A stretch of 42,148 nt of DNA, from NCBI GenBank assembly GCA_031267615.1, contig JAIRYM010000017.1, positions 1 through 42,148 of the forward strand, read 5' to 3'. The DNA is from Dysgonamonadaceae bacterium (GTDB lineage: Bacteria > Bacteroidota > Bacteroidia > Bacteroidales > Azobacteroidaceae). The notes below the pieces were generated by a model that was not told the DNA's origin, made no database searches, and saw nothing but the letters and a program-made list of their open reading frames with translations. Each line of letters starts with the position of its first letter. The first letter of the stretch is position 1. The position numbers and the translations under genes are program-made. Of this stretch, positions 1-7,137 are shown one piece after another.

Positions 1-197
1 GTAGCCCCCGCCATAGACGAGTTTAGGAAACCAAACATTGCAATAATACCGCCCACCACGCCATAAATACCAAAGTCATCAACACCCAGCGTATTAAGCA
101 CCACACGCGAAGTGTAGAATGCAATCACCATATTCAGCAACATCCGCACATAGAGATAAGCGGAGTTCTTTGCTATTCTTTTGTTATTTTCCTGCAT
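1..197 (-). CDS. Polysaccharide flippase (Wzx/MATE-like), N-terminal fragment
   Basis: The reading frame starts at an ATG (195-197) and runs off the left edge, giving about 65 residues. The N-terminus is polar (MQENNKRIAKNSAYLY), followed by a hydrophobic helix, then VVLNTLGVDDFGIYGVVGG and a second hydrophobic segment. This arrangement, with the conserved LGxxDFGIY stretch after the first membrane helix, is typical of polysaccharide transporters that move lipid-linked sugar repeat units across the inner membrane. The wza and wzc-like genes upstream on the same strand fit a capsule or exopolysaccharide locus continuing outside the window. Family is fairly certain; substrate is unknown. Confidence 0.8.
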   Translation of the reverse strand, partial: MQENNKRIAKNSAYLYVRMLLNMVIAFYTSRVVLNTLGVDDFGIYGVVGGIIAMFGFLNSSMAGA

Positions 198-384
198 AAC
201 AATTAGAAGTCCTCCTGATTTTGAATAGACGTGATTGGAATAAATGATTCTTAATAAGAGTAGAGCGTGAAATACCCGCCATTTCGGCAACTTGTTTGGC
301 TGTCAGTTTCCTGCGAAGCTGAGCTAATTTAATGTTTGCGCCCATTTCTTCGAGTATTCTGCTTAATTTGGGTAACAGTTCCAT
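184..384 (-). pseudogene. Truncated HipB-like XRE-family regulator
   Basis: The first 43 residues (MELLPKLSRILEEMGANIKL, then RRKLTAKQVAEMAGISRSTL) match the start of Bacteroidetes HipB-like helix-turn-helix regulators, which normally continue with a sequence like WxxEKGxPSVxxG and about 40 more residues. Here, right after RSTL, inside the second half of the helix-turn-helix, the frame enters unrelated sequence and stops. It overlaps the flippase start by 14 bp. The DNA-binding fold is incomplete, so this is probably a remnant left by recombination at the edge of the polysaccharide locus. No HipA-like toxin is visible. A short functional peptide cannot be excluded. Confidence 0.65.
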
Positions 385-408
385 TTTAATAATGTTTAGA
401 ATTCAGTA

Positions 409-416
409 CAAATATA
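409..416 (-). promoter_or_regulatory. Candidate -7 element (TATATTTG)
   Basis: The minus strand reads TATATTTG, matching the Bacteroidetes -7 consensus TAnnTTTG, 25 bases before the truncated regulator ATG. No clear -33 TTTG is seen at the right distance. It could drive the regulator remnant and the flippase behind it. Confidence 0.45.
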
Positions 417-535
417 ATGTATTTTGTTTGAAATATAAAACATTAAATGCAAAACATCTCTGTTTCCTGCAAAATTGCATAAAATATTAGCTCTGCATCT
501 TTGTTTTATTGTATTGGTTCCGTCAATTTGTATAT

Positions 536-724
536 TCATTTTATAATTGATTTTATTATTTTCTTCAATATGCGGAAAGGTATTTTTACTTTTAATTTAA
601 TATTCTGTATTTTAATTTCTTTTGCTACTGATTCTATAATTTTTTCTCTGCTTTTGCTCTCCAAATTTTTAAAATCAGAAGTTAGTTTTTCACATTTACT
701 GCAAGACAATTGTATAACCATCAT
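536..724 (-). CDS. Possible small protein, 62 aa, unknown
   Basis: The ORF starts with two ATGs preceded by an A/G-rich stretch (AGGGAAAAGGTT). The predicted peptide has an early CxxC pair (CSKCEK), then a charged, lysine-rich helical region ending in KIIKSIIK. I do not recognise it. Its base composition is that of the AT-rich spacer, so it may be a chance ORF or the remnant of a larger gene. It is listed because it has a plausible start and lies on the coding strand of the locus. Confidence 0.22.
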   Translation of the reverse strand: MMVIQLSCSKCEKLTSDFKNLESKSREKIIESVAKEIKIQNIKLKVKIPFRILKKIIKSIIK

Positions 725-916
725 AACCTTTTCCCTGTAATAGACGCGTTATTAAAATATCTACCGCAATCGCTATTTTTATTCAATGCTTCGCTTCACG
801 TCTTTTTGAGATAAAAAACGCGGATTATCGCCTGTCGAAACAAGCTCAATAAACCAATTGTTATCAACCTTTAAACAAGTGCTAAAAACAAAAGGTGCGC
901 CCCAAAGAACAGTGGG

Positions 917-3208
917 CTATTTTTCGTCGCTATTGTAGTAATAACCATACTTGGAGTGTTTATAGCCGTAACCGTAGCCATAGCGTCTTGATTCCGGCAC
1001 TGCGTTCAACACCCATGCAAGATGATTAAGTTTGTTATTTTTATAAATATCCTGAACTTCTTTCAGTAAACTTTTTTCTGTATATTCAGCACGTAACACA
1101 AAGATTGTAGCATCGGTAAACCTGTTCACTATGAACGAGTCTGACACTAACGCAACAGGCGCTGTATCAACAATAATGTATTCGTAATTAAGTTGTTCGA
1201 GTTCGGCAAACAACTGTGCTAACCTGTCGGAATAAAGCAGTTCCGTCGGATTTGGCGGATAAATTTTGACTGCGATAATATCCAAATTTTTGTGGTATTT
1301 GCCTGTATCAATCACTTCATTGAGTTTCACGGAGGAATCTACCAAATACATTGTAGTTCCTTTTTGATATTGTATGTCAAGGATATTCCTTACAACAGAG
1401 TTTCGCAAATCTATGTCAAACAGCAGAGTTTTCTTGCCGATACTTGCCAGGGAATACGCAAGGTTGCGGGCAACAAAACTTTTACCTTCCAAAGGTATGG
1501 AAGATGTTACGGATATAATTTTCGTCTTTTTATTTCCGATAATAAAATCAATATTCGATGAAATTAACCTGAAGTTTTCTGCAATTGACGAGCGCAATTT
1601 TGATACAGGCAATGGCTCGTTATTTTTGCTGACAGGGATTTTGCCGAGAAAAGCTGCTTTGACTGTTTTCTGTACATCTTCCTGATTGTGAATCTTAGTG
1701 TTAAACAGTTCTTTCAGGTAGATGATAATCACAGAAATAACTAAACCTGCTACCAGCGCAGCAAATATGATAATTGATTTTACAGGTTTCACTGGCTGTT
1801 TAGATGCTTTTGCTGCGTCTATTATTTTGGCGTTTGGCGTAGCAAGAGCGAGCGCAAGTCCTGTTTCTTCCCTTTTTTGAGAAAGATAGTTTGCTATAAA
1901 TTCTTTAGTGTTCTGCTGACGCAACAATCCGCGCGATTCTCTATCTTTGGTAGGCAGGGCGCTTGCTTCTGAACGATACATTCCTTCCTGACGGCGCAGT
2001 TCGCGAATTGTCAGTTCGACGCTCGAAATTAAATTGTTAATACCCTGTCGCAGATTTTCACGCAATGTACTTATCCTCTTGTTGAATTCTTTCACAATGG
2101 GAAAGTTATCTTTCATTCCAGTTGTTTGCTTTTCTTTATTCAGAATTTCAGCATTGTAGGCCTGTATCAGTCCAAGTATCGTAGGGTCTGTCAGTCCATC
2201 ATTGGAAGGTACAATATTTTTGCTGTTTTCGGGATTTGTAATAAATAATCTGGTTTTCTGCAAAATCAATAATTGAGTATTGGCACTATTGATACGGTTA
2301 ATATAATCGGCTGTCGATGTTAGCAACAATTGTCCCTGCGCCTGCAAATCCATCACATTCGCGTTTTTGCGATAACGTTCCACATCTTTTTCCGCTTCGT
2401 TGAGTTCGCCTGAAATCACATTTAACTGTTTGTCAATGTAAGTTATAGTGTTCGAGGCAACATAGTTTTTTTCAGTAATAGCATCATTGTTATATATATC
2501 AATCATAGTATTGATGATGTCTTTTCCTTTTTCCCTGTTTCCTGTTATGATAGAGATTTCCACGACTGAAGAAGTTTTATTGACAGGATTTATCTTTATT
2601 TCAGGCAATGTGTTTGGAAAAATTTCAGCGATAATCGGACAGGTTTCCGTTCCATACAAATTTTTAGTAACGGTAATCAGTCCGAATGGCGTCATCAGTT
2701 CTTTCCCAAATTCGATTTCTTCATGAAAATCGTCACCACTTACCAACAAAGTCTCATCGTCTATTAAGTCGAAGGTAAGACTGCCAGAGAGCATGCAGTC
2801 TTTTACCGTAACAAAGAAAGGAGTGTTATCGTATATTTCAAGAGTTTTCATTCCTTTATCCTTGAGATATACAACATCAAGATTAAGGCTGTCCACTACT
2901 TTACTCATAAGTGTCTGAGAGCGCATAATTTCGATTTCATTGTCGAAGTTATTTTGCTGTTGAAAAATGCCTAAGTCATTGAAAACCGTCATCATATCCT
3001 GTCCTGTATTTCCTTTCTTCCCGTCGTTAATCAAGATAGTAGAAACGACTTTGTACTTCGGTGCGGTAAACAATATGTATGTAATCGCAAATCCGAAACA
3101 AATCGCTACCGAAATAACGAACAATTTCCATTCACTAATGTAACGGAAAAGAAGTTCTACAAATGAGATTTCATTCTCATTTGTAGCGAGAAACGAGGTT
3201 TCTTCCAT
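917..3208 (-). CDS. Wzc-like polysaccharide co-polymerase and tyrosine autokinase
   Basis: This 763-aa inner-membrane protein controls chain length and export of capsule or exopolysaccharide. It has an N-terminal Wzz domain with a membrane helix (LFVISVAICFGFAITYILF), a long periplasmic coiled-coil region, a second membrane helix (SIIIFAALVAGLVISVIIIY), and a cytoplasmic BY-kinase domain. The kinase has a Walker A variant (SSIPLEGKS, around residue 570), Walker A' (LLFDIDLR) and Walker B (YIIVDTAP). The C-terminus carries the expected tyrosine cluster (YGYGYGYKHSKYGYYY), the autophosphorylation tail. A TTG at 3254-3256 would add 16 residues, but the ATG at 3206-3208 starts the typical METSF-like N-terminus. 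It lies 41 bp downstream of the Wza-like gene, probably in the same operon. Confidence 0.92.
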   Translation of the reverse strand: MEETSFLATNENEISFVELLFRYISEWKLFVISVAICFGFAITYILFTAPKYKVVSTILINDGKKGNTGQDMMTVFNDLGIFQQQNNFDNEIEIMRSQTLMSKVVDSLNLDVVYLKDKGMKTLEIYDNTPFFVTVKDCMLSGSLTFDLIDDETLLVSGDDFHEEIEFGKELMTPFGLITVTKNLYGTETCPIIAEIFPNTLPEIKINPVNKTSSVVEISIITGNREKGKDIINTMIDIYNNDAITEKNYVASNTITYIDKQLNVISGELNEAEKDVERYRKNANVMDLQAQGQLLLTSTADYINRINSANTQLLILQKTRLFITNPENSKNIVPSNDGLTDPTILGLIQAYNAEILNKEKQTTGMKDNFPIVKEFNKRISTLRENLRQGINNLISSVELTIRELRRQEGMYRSEASALPTKDRESRGLLRQQNTKEFIANYLSQKREETGLALALATPNAKIIDAAKASKQPVKPVKSIIIFAALVAGLVISVIIIYLKELFNTKIHNQEDVQKTVKAAFLGKIPVSKNNEPLPVSKLRSSIAENFRLISSNIDFIIGNKKTKIISVTSSIPLEGKSFVARNLAYSLASIGKKTLLFDIDLRNSVVRNILDIQYQKGTTMYLVDSSVKLNEVIDTGKYHKNLDIIAVKIYPPNPTELLYSDRLAQLFAELEQLNYEYIIVDTAPVALVSDSFIVNRFTDATIFVLRAEYTEKSLLKEVQDIYKNNKLNHLAWVLNAVPESRRYGYGYGYKHSKYGYYYNSDEK

Positions 3209-3249
3209 AATAGCAGATATAAATTGTGTGTTTAATTTGCATTTTTTTA

Positions 3250-4029
3250 TTACCAATTTTTCAATCCAAAGAAAGCGATTATCGTCATTGTCATCGACAA
3301 TATTGATAATCCTATCGACATATTCTGATTGAACAACGAAGAACTGCGTATTCGCGCTTTGTTTGGTGAAACATATAATATATCGTTTTGTTTCAGAAAA
3401 TACTGTGGCGAGAATGCAGTTTCCGGTTTAGTCAAGTCGATAGTAAACACCTCTTTTTCTCCGTTGTCCATTCGCATAAGTATTATGTTATGCCGTTCAC
3501 CATTGATGGTAAGGTCGCCTGCAAGCGACAAAGCTTCGGGGATAGACACTTTTTCGTCGTTGATTGAGTATGTTCCCGGACGTGTAACTTCACCTAGTAC
3601 AGTAACTTTGTAATTCAGCAGTCGGATATTGACAACAGGGTCGTCAATATAATTTGCTATTTTGCCTTCCAGCAAGTCTATAGCCTCGGACTTTTTCAAT
3701 CCTGCAACTCTTATTTTCCCTATCAACGGGAAGTTGATTTCTCCGTTCTCATCAACCAAATAACCTAGAAGTTCGATTAAATTTGAGTTGTATGTATGTC
3801 CGAAGTTCACTTTGTTGAACGGTGCCGCCGCTATATCATTTTCTGCTGAAACATTTATCATCAGTACATCGTTCGGGTTGATAATAACTGTCGATTTAGT
3901 AGAATCAATAAGATGAGAATATTCATTTTGTAGATTCTGAAAATACACTACCTTCTTCTTCGAACCGCATGCAGAGATGATAATTGAAAAAGAAAAAACA
4001 ACGAAAAAATGTCCAAATTTAATTCCCAT
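3250..4029 (-). CDS. Wza-like outer-membrane polysaccharide export lipoprotein
   Basis: This 259-aa protein has a lipoprotein signal peptide with Cys21 in the lipobox (IISAC). It then has a Poly_export domain (NPNDVLMINVSAENDIAA) and an SLBB-type domain (VTVLGEVTRPGTYSINDEKVSIPEAL split over residues 140-170). The C-terminus has a hydrophobic segment (LSILSMTMTIIAFFGL), as in the shorter Bacteroidetes versions. It forms the outer-membrane portal for polysaccharide export with the Wzc-like protein encoded next. A -7 element lies 36 bases upstream, making this the first gene of the operon. Confidence 0.92.
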   Translation of the reverse strand: MGIKFGHFFVVFSFSIIISACGSKKKVVYFQNLQNEYSHLIDSTKSTVIINPNDVLMINVSAENDIAAAPFNKVNFGHTYNSNLIELLGYLVDENGEINFPLIGKIRVAGLKKSEAIDLLEGKIANYIDDPVVNIRLLNYKVTVLGEVTRPGTYSINDEKVSIPEALSLAGDLTINGERHNIILMRMDNGEKEVFTIDLTKPETAFSPQYFLKQNDILYVSPNKARIRSSSLFNQNMSIGLSILSMTMTIIAFFGLKNW

Positions 4030-4064
4030 AACAGAAAATTATAAGTTAAATTTTGAATATGGCG

Positions 4065-4072
4065 CAAAGGTA
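4065..4072 (-). promoter_or_regulatory. -7 element of the polysaccharide export operon (TACCTTTG)
   Basis: A perfect TAnnTTTG match on the minus strand, 36 bases before the Wza-like start. It lies back to back with the osmC promoter at 4096-4103. Confidence 0.7.
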
Positions 4073-4095
4073 GTAATTATTTTTCAGAAATGATG

Positions 4096-4103
4096 TACTT
4101 TTG
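4096..4103 (+). promoter_or_regulatory. -7 element of the osmC gene (TACTTTTG)
   Basis: This matches TAnnTTTG and lies 37 bases before the osmC ATG. Transcription would begin at or just before the 16-T run at 4109-4124, placing the run at the very start of the transcript. Confidence 0.65.
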
Positions 4104-4108
4104 TAAAA

Positions 4109-4124
4109 TTTTTTTTTTTTTTTT
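4109..4124 (+). repeat. Poly-T tract of 16 in the osmC leader
   Basis: Sixteen consecutive T residues lie between the -7 element (ending 4103) and the osmC start (4141). Homopolymers this long are prone to slipped-strand changes and lie here where length could alter transcription start or leader length. Confidence 0.8.
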
Positions 4125-4140
4125 CTGTTTTTCTAAAATT

Positions 4141-4551
4141 ATGGAAACAATACAAACTACCTATTTAGGTAACCTTCGCACCGAGGTGATGCATCTTCAA
4201 TCGGGAGCAAAAATCATTACTGATGCGCCAATCGATAATCACGGAAACGGTGAGGCGTTTTCGCCAACCGATTTGTTTGCAGCGTCATACGCAAGTTGTG
4301 CGCTGACTATTATTGGAATAGCCACACAGACTCACGGTTTCAATATCGACGGCACTGTGGTAAAAACAAAAAAAATAATGGGCGAAAACCCACGTCGAAT
4401 CATGGAGCTCATCGTTGAGTTTATTTTTCCACAAAATAATTACAGCGATAAAGAGCGCCGTATCATTGATGGCGCTATCAAGGGTTGTCCTGTTTCCAAC
4501 AGTCTGTCGGAAATGCTAAAAATTACACGGACTGTCAGATTTAGGGAATAA
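4141..4551 (+). CDS. OsmC/Ohr-family redox protein
   Basis: A 136-aa OsmC-family protein, probably a thiol peroxidase acting on organic hydroperoxides. Both redox cysteines are present in family context: ASYASCALT near residue 55 and KGCPVSNSLS near residue 118. The FSPTDLFAAS motif before the first cysteine is also typical. The start at 4141 (METIQTTY) is chosen because the upstream extension would be translated from the promoter and poly-T tract. It is convergent with a Fur-family gene. Exact substrate is not shown; the sequence is closer to general OsmC/YhfA-type proteins than to classic Ohr. Confidence 0.88.
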   Translation: METIQTTYLGNLRTEVMHLQSGAKIITDAPIDNHGNGEAFSPTDLFAASYASCALTIIGIATQTHGFNIDGTVVKTKKIMGENPRRIMELIVEFIFPQNNYSDKERRIIDGAIKGCPVSNSLSEMLKITRTVRFRE

Positions 4552-4594
4552 ACCTTGGCACTGAACACTGTTTCACAGGATTTACGTTTGTTAT

Positions 4595-5068
4595 CTAAAT
4601 TTTTTTCTTATTTTTTCTCGAACACGCACTGCAAATTCCGTAAATATTGAGGCTATAATGTGTTGGTGTAAAGCGTTTCATGCCATTATTGGCAATGAAT
4701 TGAATTAGACCGGGGTCTTTATATTCCATCACTTTTTTGCACGAATTGCAGATAAGATGATGGTGCAGATCGTTACCGTAGGTGTGCTCGTAGACCGAGA
4801 TGCTTTTACCGAACTGATGTTTCTGAGCGAGATGACATTCGACTAGCAATTGCATTGTGTTATAGATAGTTGACCGGCTCACGCGAAAACTCTGCTTTTC
4901 CATTTCCTTATAAAGCCATTCGATGTCGAAATGTTCCTTATTACTGTAAACCAAATCAAGAATGGCGTAGCGTTCAGACGTTTTGCGGCAATGTTTCAAA
5001 AATAAAAAATTGTCGAAAAGCGTTCTGACTTTTGTCTTTATATCAATTTTTTCTTTTTCCTTCGTCAT
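4595..5068 (-). CDS. Fur-family metalloregulator
   Basis: A 157-aa Fur/PerR/Zur-type repressor. The winged helix is at residues 25-85 (RKTSERYAILDLVYS, then RVSRSTIYNTMQLLVE), followed by the histidine-rich HTYGNDLHHHLICNSC region. Structural zinc CxxC pairs are at 107/110 and 146/149. The C-terminus is lysine-rich. It lies 18 bp after the dipeptidyl peptidase III gene on the same strand, so it is probably co-transcribed with two peptidases, and it converges on osmC. PerR, Fur and Zur roles cannot be separated by eye; the osmC neighbour weakly favours peroxide sensing. Confidence 0.9.
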   Translation of the reverse strand: MTKEKEKIDIKTKVRTLFDNFLFLKHCRKTSERYAILDLVYSNKEHFDIEWLYKEMEKQSFRVSRSTIYNTMQLLVECHLAQKHQFGKSISVYEHTYGNDLHHHLICNSCKKVMEYKDPGLIQFIANNGMKRFTPTHYSLNIYGICSACSRKNKKKI

Positions 5069-5086
5069 TGTGCATAATCATTTATG

Positions 5087-7135
5087 TTAATCATTATATG
5101 TCGGCAGGGGCGAATAATCGCGGGCGTAACGCATCATCTGCTCTGCAAACCCTTCGGTATAAGATACTTTCACAGCACTAATTTTTCCTTCTGCGTCGCG
5201 TACAGCCTCGTAAACGGGATTGATAAAACCCTTGTATGGCGCGATACCGAGAGCGTTGTAGCGGGTTTTTACTTCGCGGTGCAATTCGGCGTCAACTTTC
5301 ACGGCGTAATTCTCGACAAGCGCTTGTGCAGCAGTAAAATCGCCTTCTGACTTAATCCGCTGAATTTCAGCAAGCAAATTCCCAATAAGCGTCCGCATTT
5401 TTTCGTAATCGTTGATGACGACGCAAGTTTTGTTATATTCGTTCTTTTTGATTTCTACAACTTTATCGGTAGCGCCTTTTTCAAGCACCCAATGGGCTAT
5501 AAGCGAGCGGTTTCGCATGTGAGCCTCTTCTATTTGTTTGCCCAAATCAATGCGGGCGAGTTGTGTCATCAAGCCATTCATCATATAGCGGTAATATTCT
5601 GATTTATAAGCCTCTGCATTGTCAAGCAGTCCGAGTTCGAGAATTTTTGCATCAGGCATATAATAGAGTCCAAACAAGTCGGCGCGCGCCTCTTCGATAG
5701 TCGATCCATAGACTTTCAGCGCATCCTGGTCAACTCCAGGCAGGAGTTTGCCAGAACCGTGTCCGAGACATTCGTGGAGGTCGGTATGGAGATTGTCGGT
5801 CTGCGAGCCATATTTTTTTATGAGTTCTTTTTCGTAGTCGCAGCACACAAATTCGTCAATAAATCCGTTGCCTGCCGCCGCCTTGTCATAGGCTTCGGTA
5901 ATGTTTGTAATTGTAACAGATTTTGAGCCGTATTCTGTGCGTATCCAATTTGAATTAGGCAGGTTAATGCCGATAGGTGTTGTCGGATAGCAGTCGCCCC
6001 CTAGTATTGCCGCCGTGATTGCCTTTGCGCTTACACCTTTCACTTCGTCTTTCTTAAATTTCTTTGCTACAGGTGAATGGTCTTCAAACCATTGCGCATT
6101 AGTGCTGATGGTGCGGGTTTTGTCGGTCGATTCGATGTCTTTGAAATTGACGAGGGCTTCCCAACTGCCTTTCAATCCAAGCGCATCGCCGTATGATTCG
6201 GTAAATCCGTTCACGAAATCGACTGTTGATTCGGTGTCTTTTACCCAAGCAATGGCGTATTCGTCGTAGATTTTAAGCGAACCGGTGCGGTAGAAATTTG
6301 TGAGTAACGTTATAACTTGCTTTTGTTCTGTATTTTCGGTATATTGTTCGGCTTCTGTGAGCCAATAAACTATGCGCTCAATGGCAAGCGAATAAAGTCC
6401 CTCAATTTTATAAACTTGCTCTGTGAGTTTGCCGTCCTGCTTTATTAAGCGGCTGTTAAGTCCGTAAGACAAAGGGCAATGGTCGTTGGGGTCTTTCTTG
6501 GTGCCGTAGAAACGTTCTACATCGTGCTGCGTAACGCCTTCGCCATAGTAATTATTAGCAGACGAAGCGATTACATCTTTTCCGCTGTTCTGCTCTACTT
6601 TTTTTGCATATAGCGAGGGAGAGAAAATGACAGGCGTGATTTCGGTAAGAAAATCATCAACTGTCTGTTCTTCGCGCACAGGTAACAGTTTTGCATCTAT
6701 CGATTTAACCGCATTTCTAAAAAATTCTTCCGAAAATGCTGGGAGAAATTTTTCCTGCCCGTAGTGATGATGAAATCCGTTGGAAAACCAGACACGTTTC
6801 AGATAAACGAGAAATTCTCGGTAATCGGTGCTTGCAGTATCGCTTTTGCAGTTTGCATAAATTGCTTCGAGGGTGCGGCGTACAGCAAGGTTGTATCTGT
6901 TGTTCTGGTCGAAAAGGATGTCGCGGCCCCAGAGCGCAGCTTCGTTGAGACAATAGACGAGCGCTTTTTGATTGACCGACAAACTGTCCCAGTCAGTAGC
7001 CTGGAAACGCAGAACGCCGAGGTCGGCAAACTGTTCGACGTTGTAGTTGAAGTCGTTTTGCTGCTTTGGTGCCTGTGGTTGAGAGCAGGCGAAAAGAATT
7101 GATAATGACATAATTGCAACAGTTAATTGTTTCAT
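5087..7135 (-). CDS. Dipeptidyl peptidase III (M49), lipoprotein
   Basis: A 682-aa zinc metallopeptidase that removes dipeptides from the N-terminus of short peptides. The M49 signature HECLGH is at residues 454-459 and the second zinc/catalytic motif EEARAD at 481-486. The length matches Bacteroidetes DPP III. The N-terminus has a lipobox (SILFAC, Cys17), so it is probably anchored in an outer or inner membrane facing the periplasm. The ATG lies only 2 bp after the stop of the S41 peptidase gene, implying translational coupling, and fur follows 18 bp later. Together the two peptidases suggest periplasmic peptide degradation. Confidence 0.95.
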   Translation of the reverse strand: MKQLTVAIMSLSILFACSQPQAPKQQNDFNYNVEQFADLGVLRFQATDWDSLSVNQKALVYCLNEAALWGRDILFDQNNRYNLAVRRTLEAIYANCKSDTASTDYREFLVYLKRVWFSNGFHHHYGQEKFLPAFSEEFFRNAVKSIDAKLLPVREEQTVDDFLTEITPVIFSPSLYAKKVEQNSGKDVIASSANNYYGEGVTQHDVERFYGTKKDPNDHCPLSYGLNSRLIKQDGKLTEQVYKIEGLYSLAIERIVYWLTEAEQYTENTEQKQVITLLTNFYRTGSLKIYDEYAIAWVKDTESTVDFVNGFTESYGDALGLKGSWEALVNFKDIESTDKTRTISTNAQWFEDHSPVAKKFKKDEVKGVSAKAITAAILGGDCYPTTPIGINLPNSNWIRTEYGSKSVTITNITEAYDKAAAGNGFIDEFVCCDYEKELIKKYGSQTDNLHTDLHECLGHGSGKLLPGVDQDALKVYGSTIEEARADLFGLYYMPDAKILELGLLDNAEAYKSEYYRYMMNGLMTQLARIDLGKQIEEAHMRNRSLIAHWVLEKGATDKVVEIKKNEYNKTCVVINDYEKMRTLIGNLLAEIQRIKSEGDFTAAQALVENYAVKVDAELHREVKTRYNALGIAPYKGFINPVYEAVRDAEGKISAVKVSYTEGFAEQMMRYARDYSPLPTYND

Positions 7136-7137
7136 GA

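Larger units (their letters stand above)
385..916. other. AT-rich spacer of the polysaccharide locus
   Basis: These 532 bases separate the Wzc-like gene from the truncated regulator. They hold one weak small ORF (536-724), a 45-codon open stretch in frame with the Wzc stop codon (782-916), and an imperfect palindrome TGCAAAATTGCA near 466-477. Otherwise the stretch is very AT-rich, with no recognisable gene. It looks like degraded or recombined DNA. Confidence 0.5.

Noticed and set aside
901-935. Terminator after the Wzc-like gene
   Set aside because: Only CCCA/TGGG arms of four bases can be paired, and no T run follows.
3209-3256. TTG start extending the Wzc-like protein by 16 residues
   Set aside because: The extension overlaps the end of the Wza-like gene and lacks features; the ATG at 3206-3208 gives a normal N-terminus.
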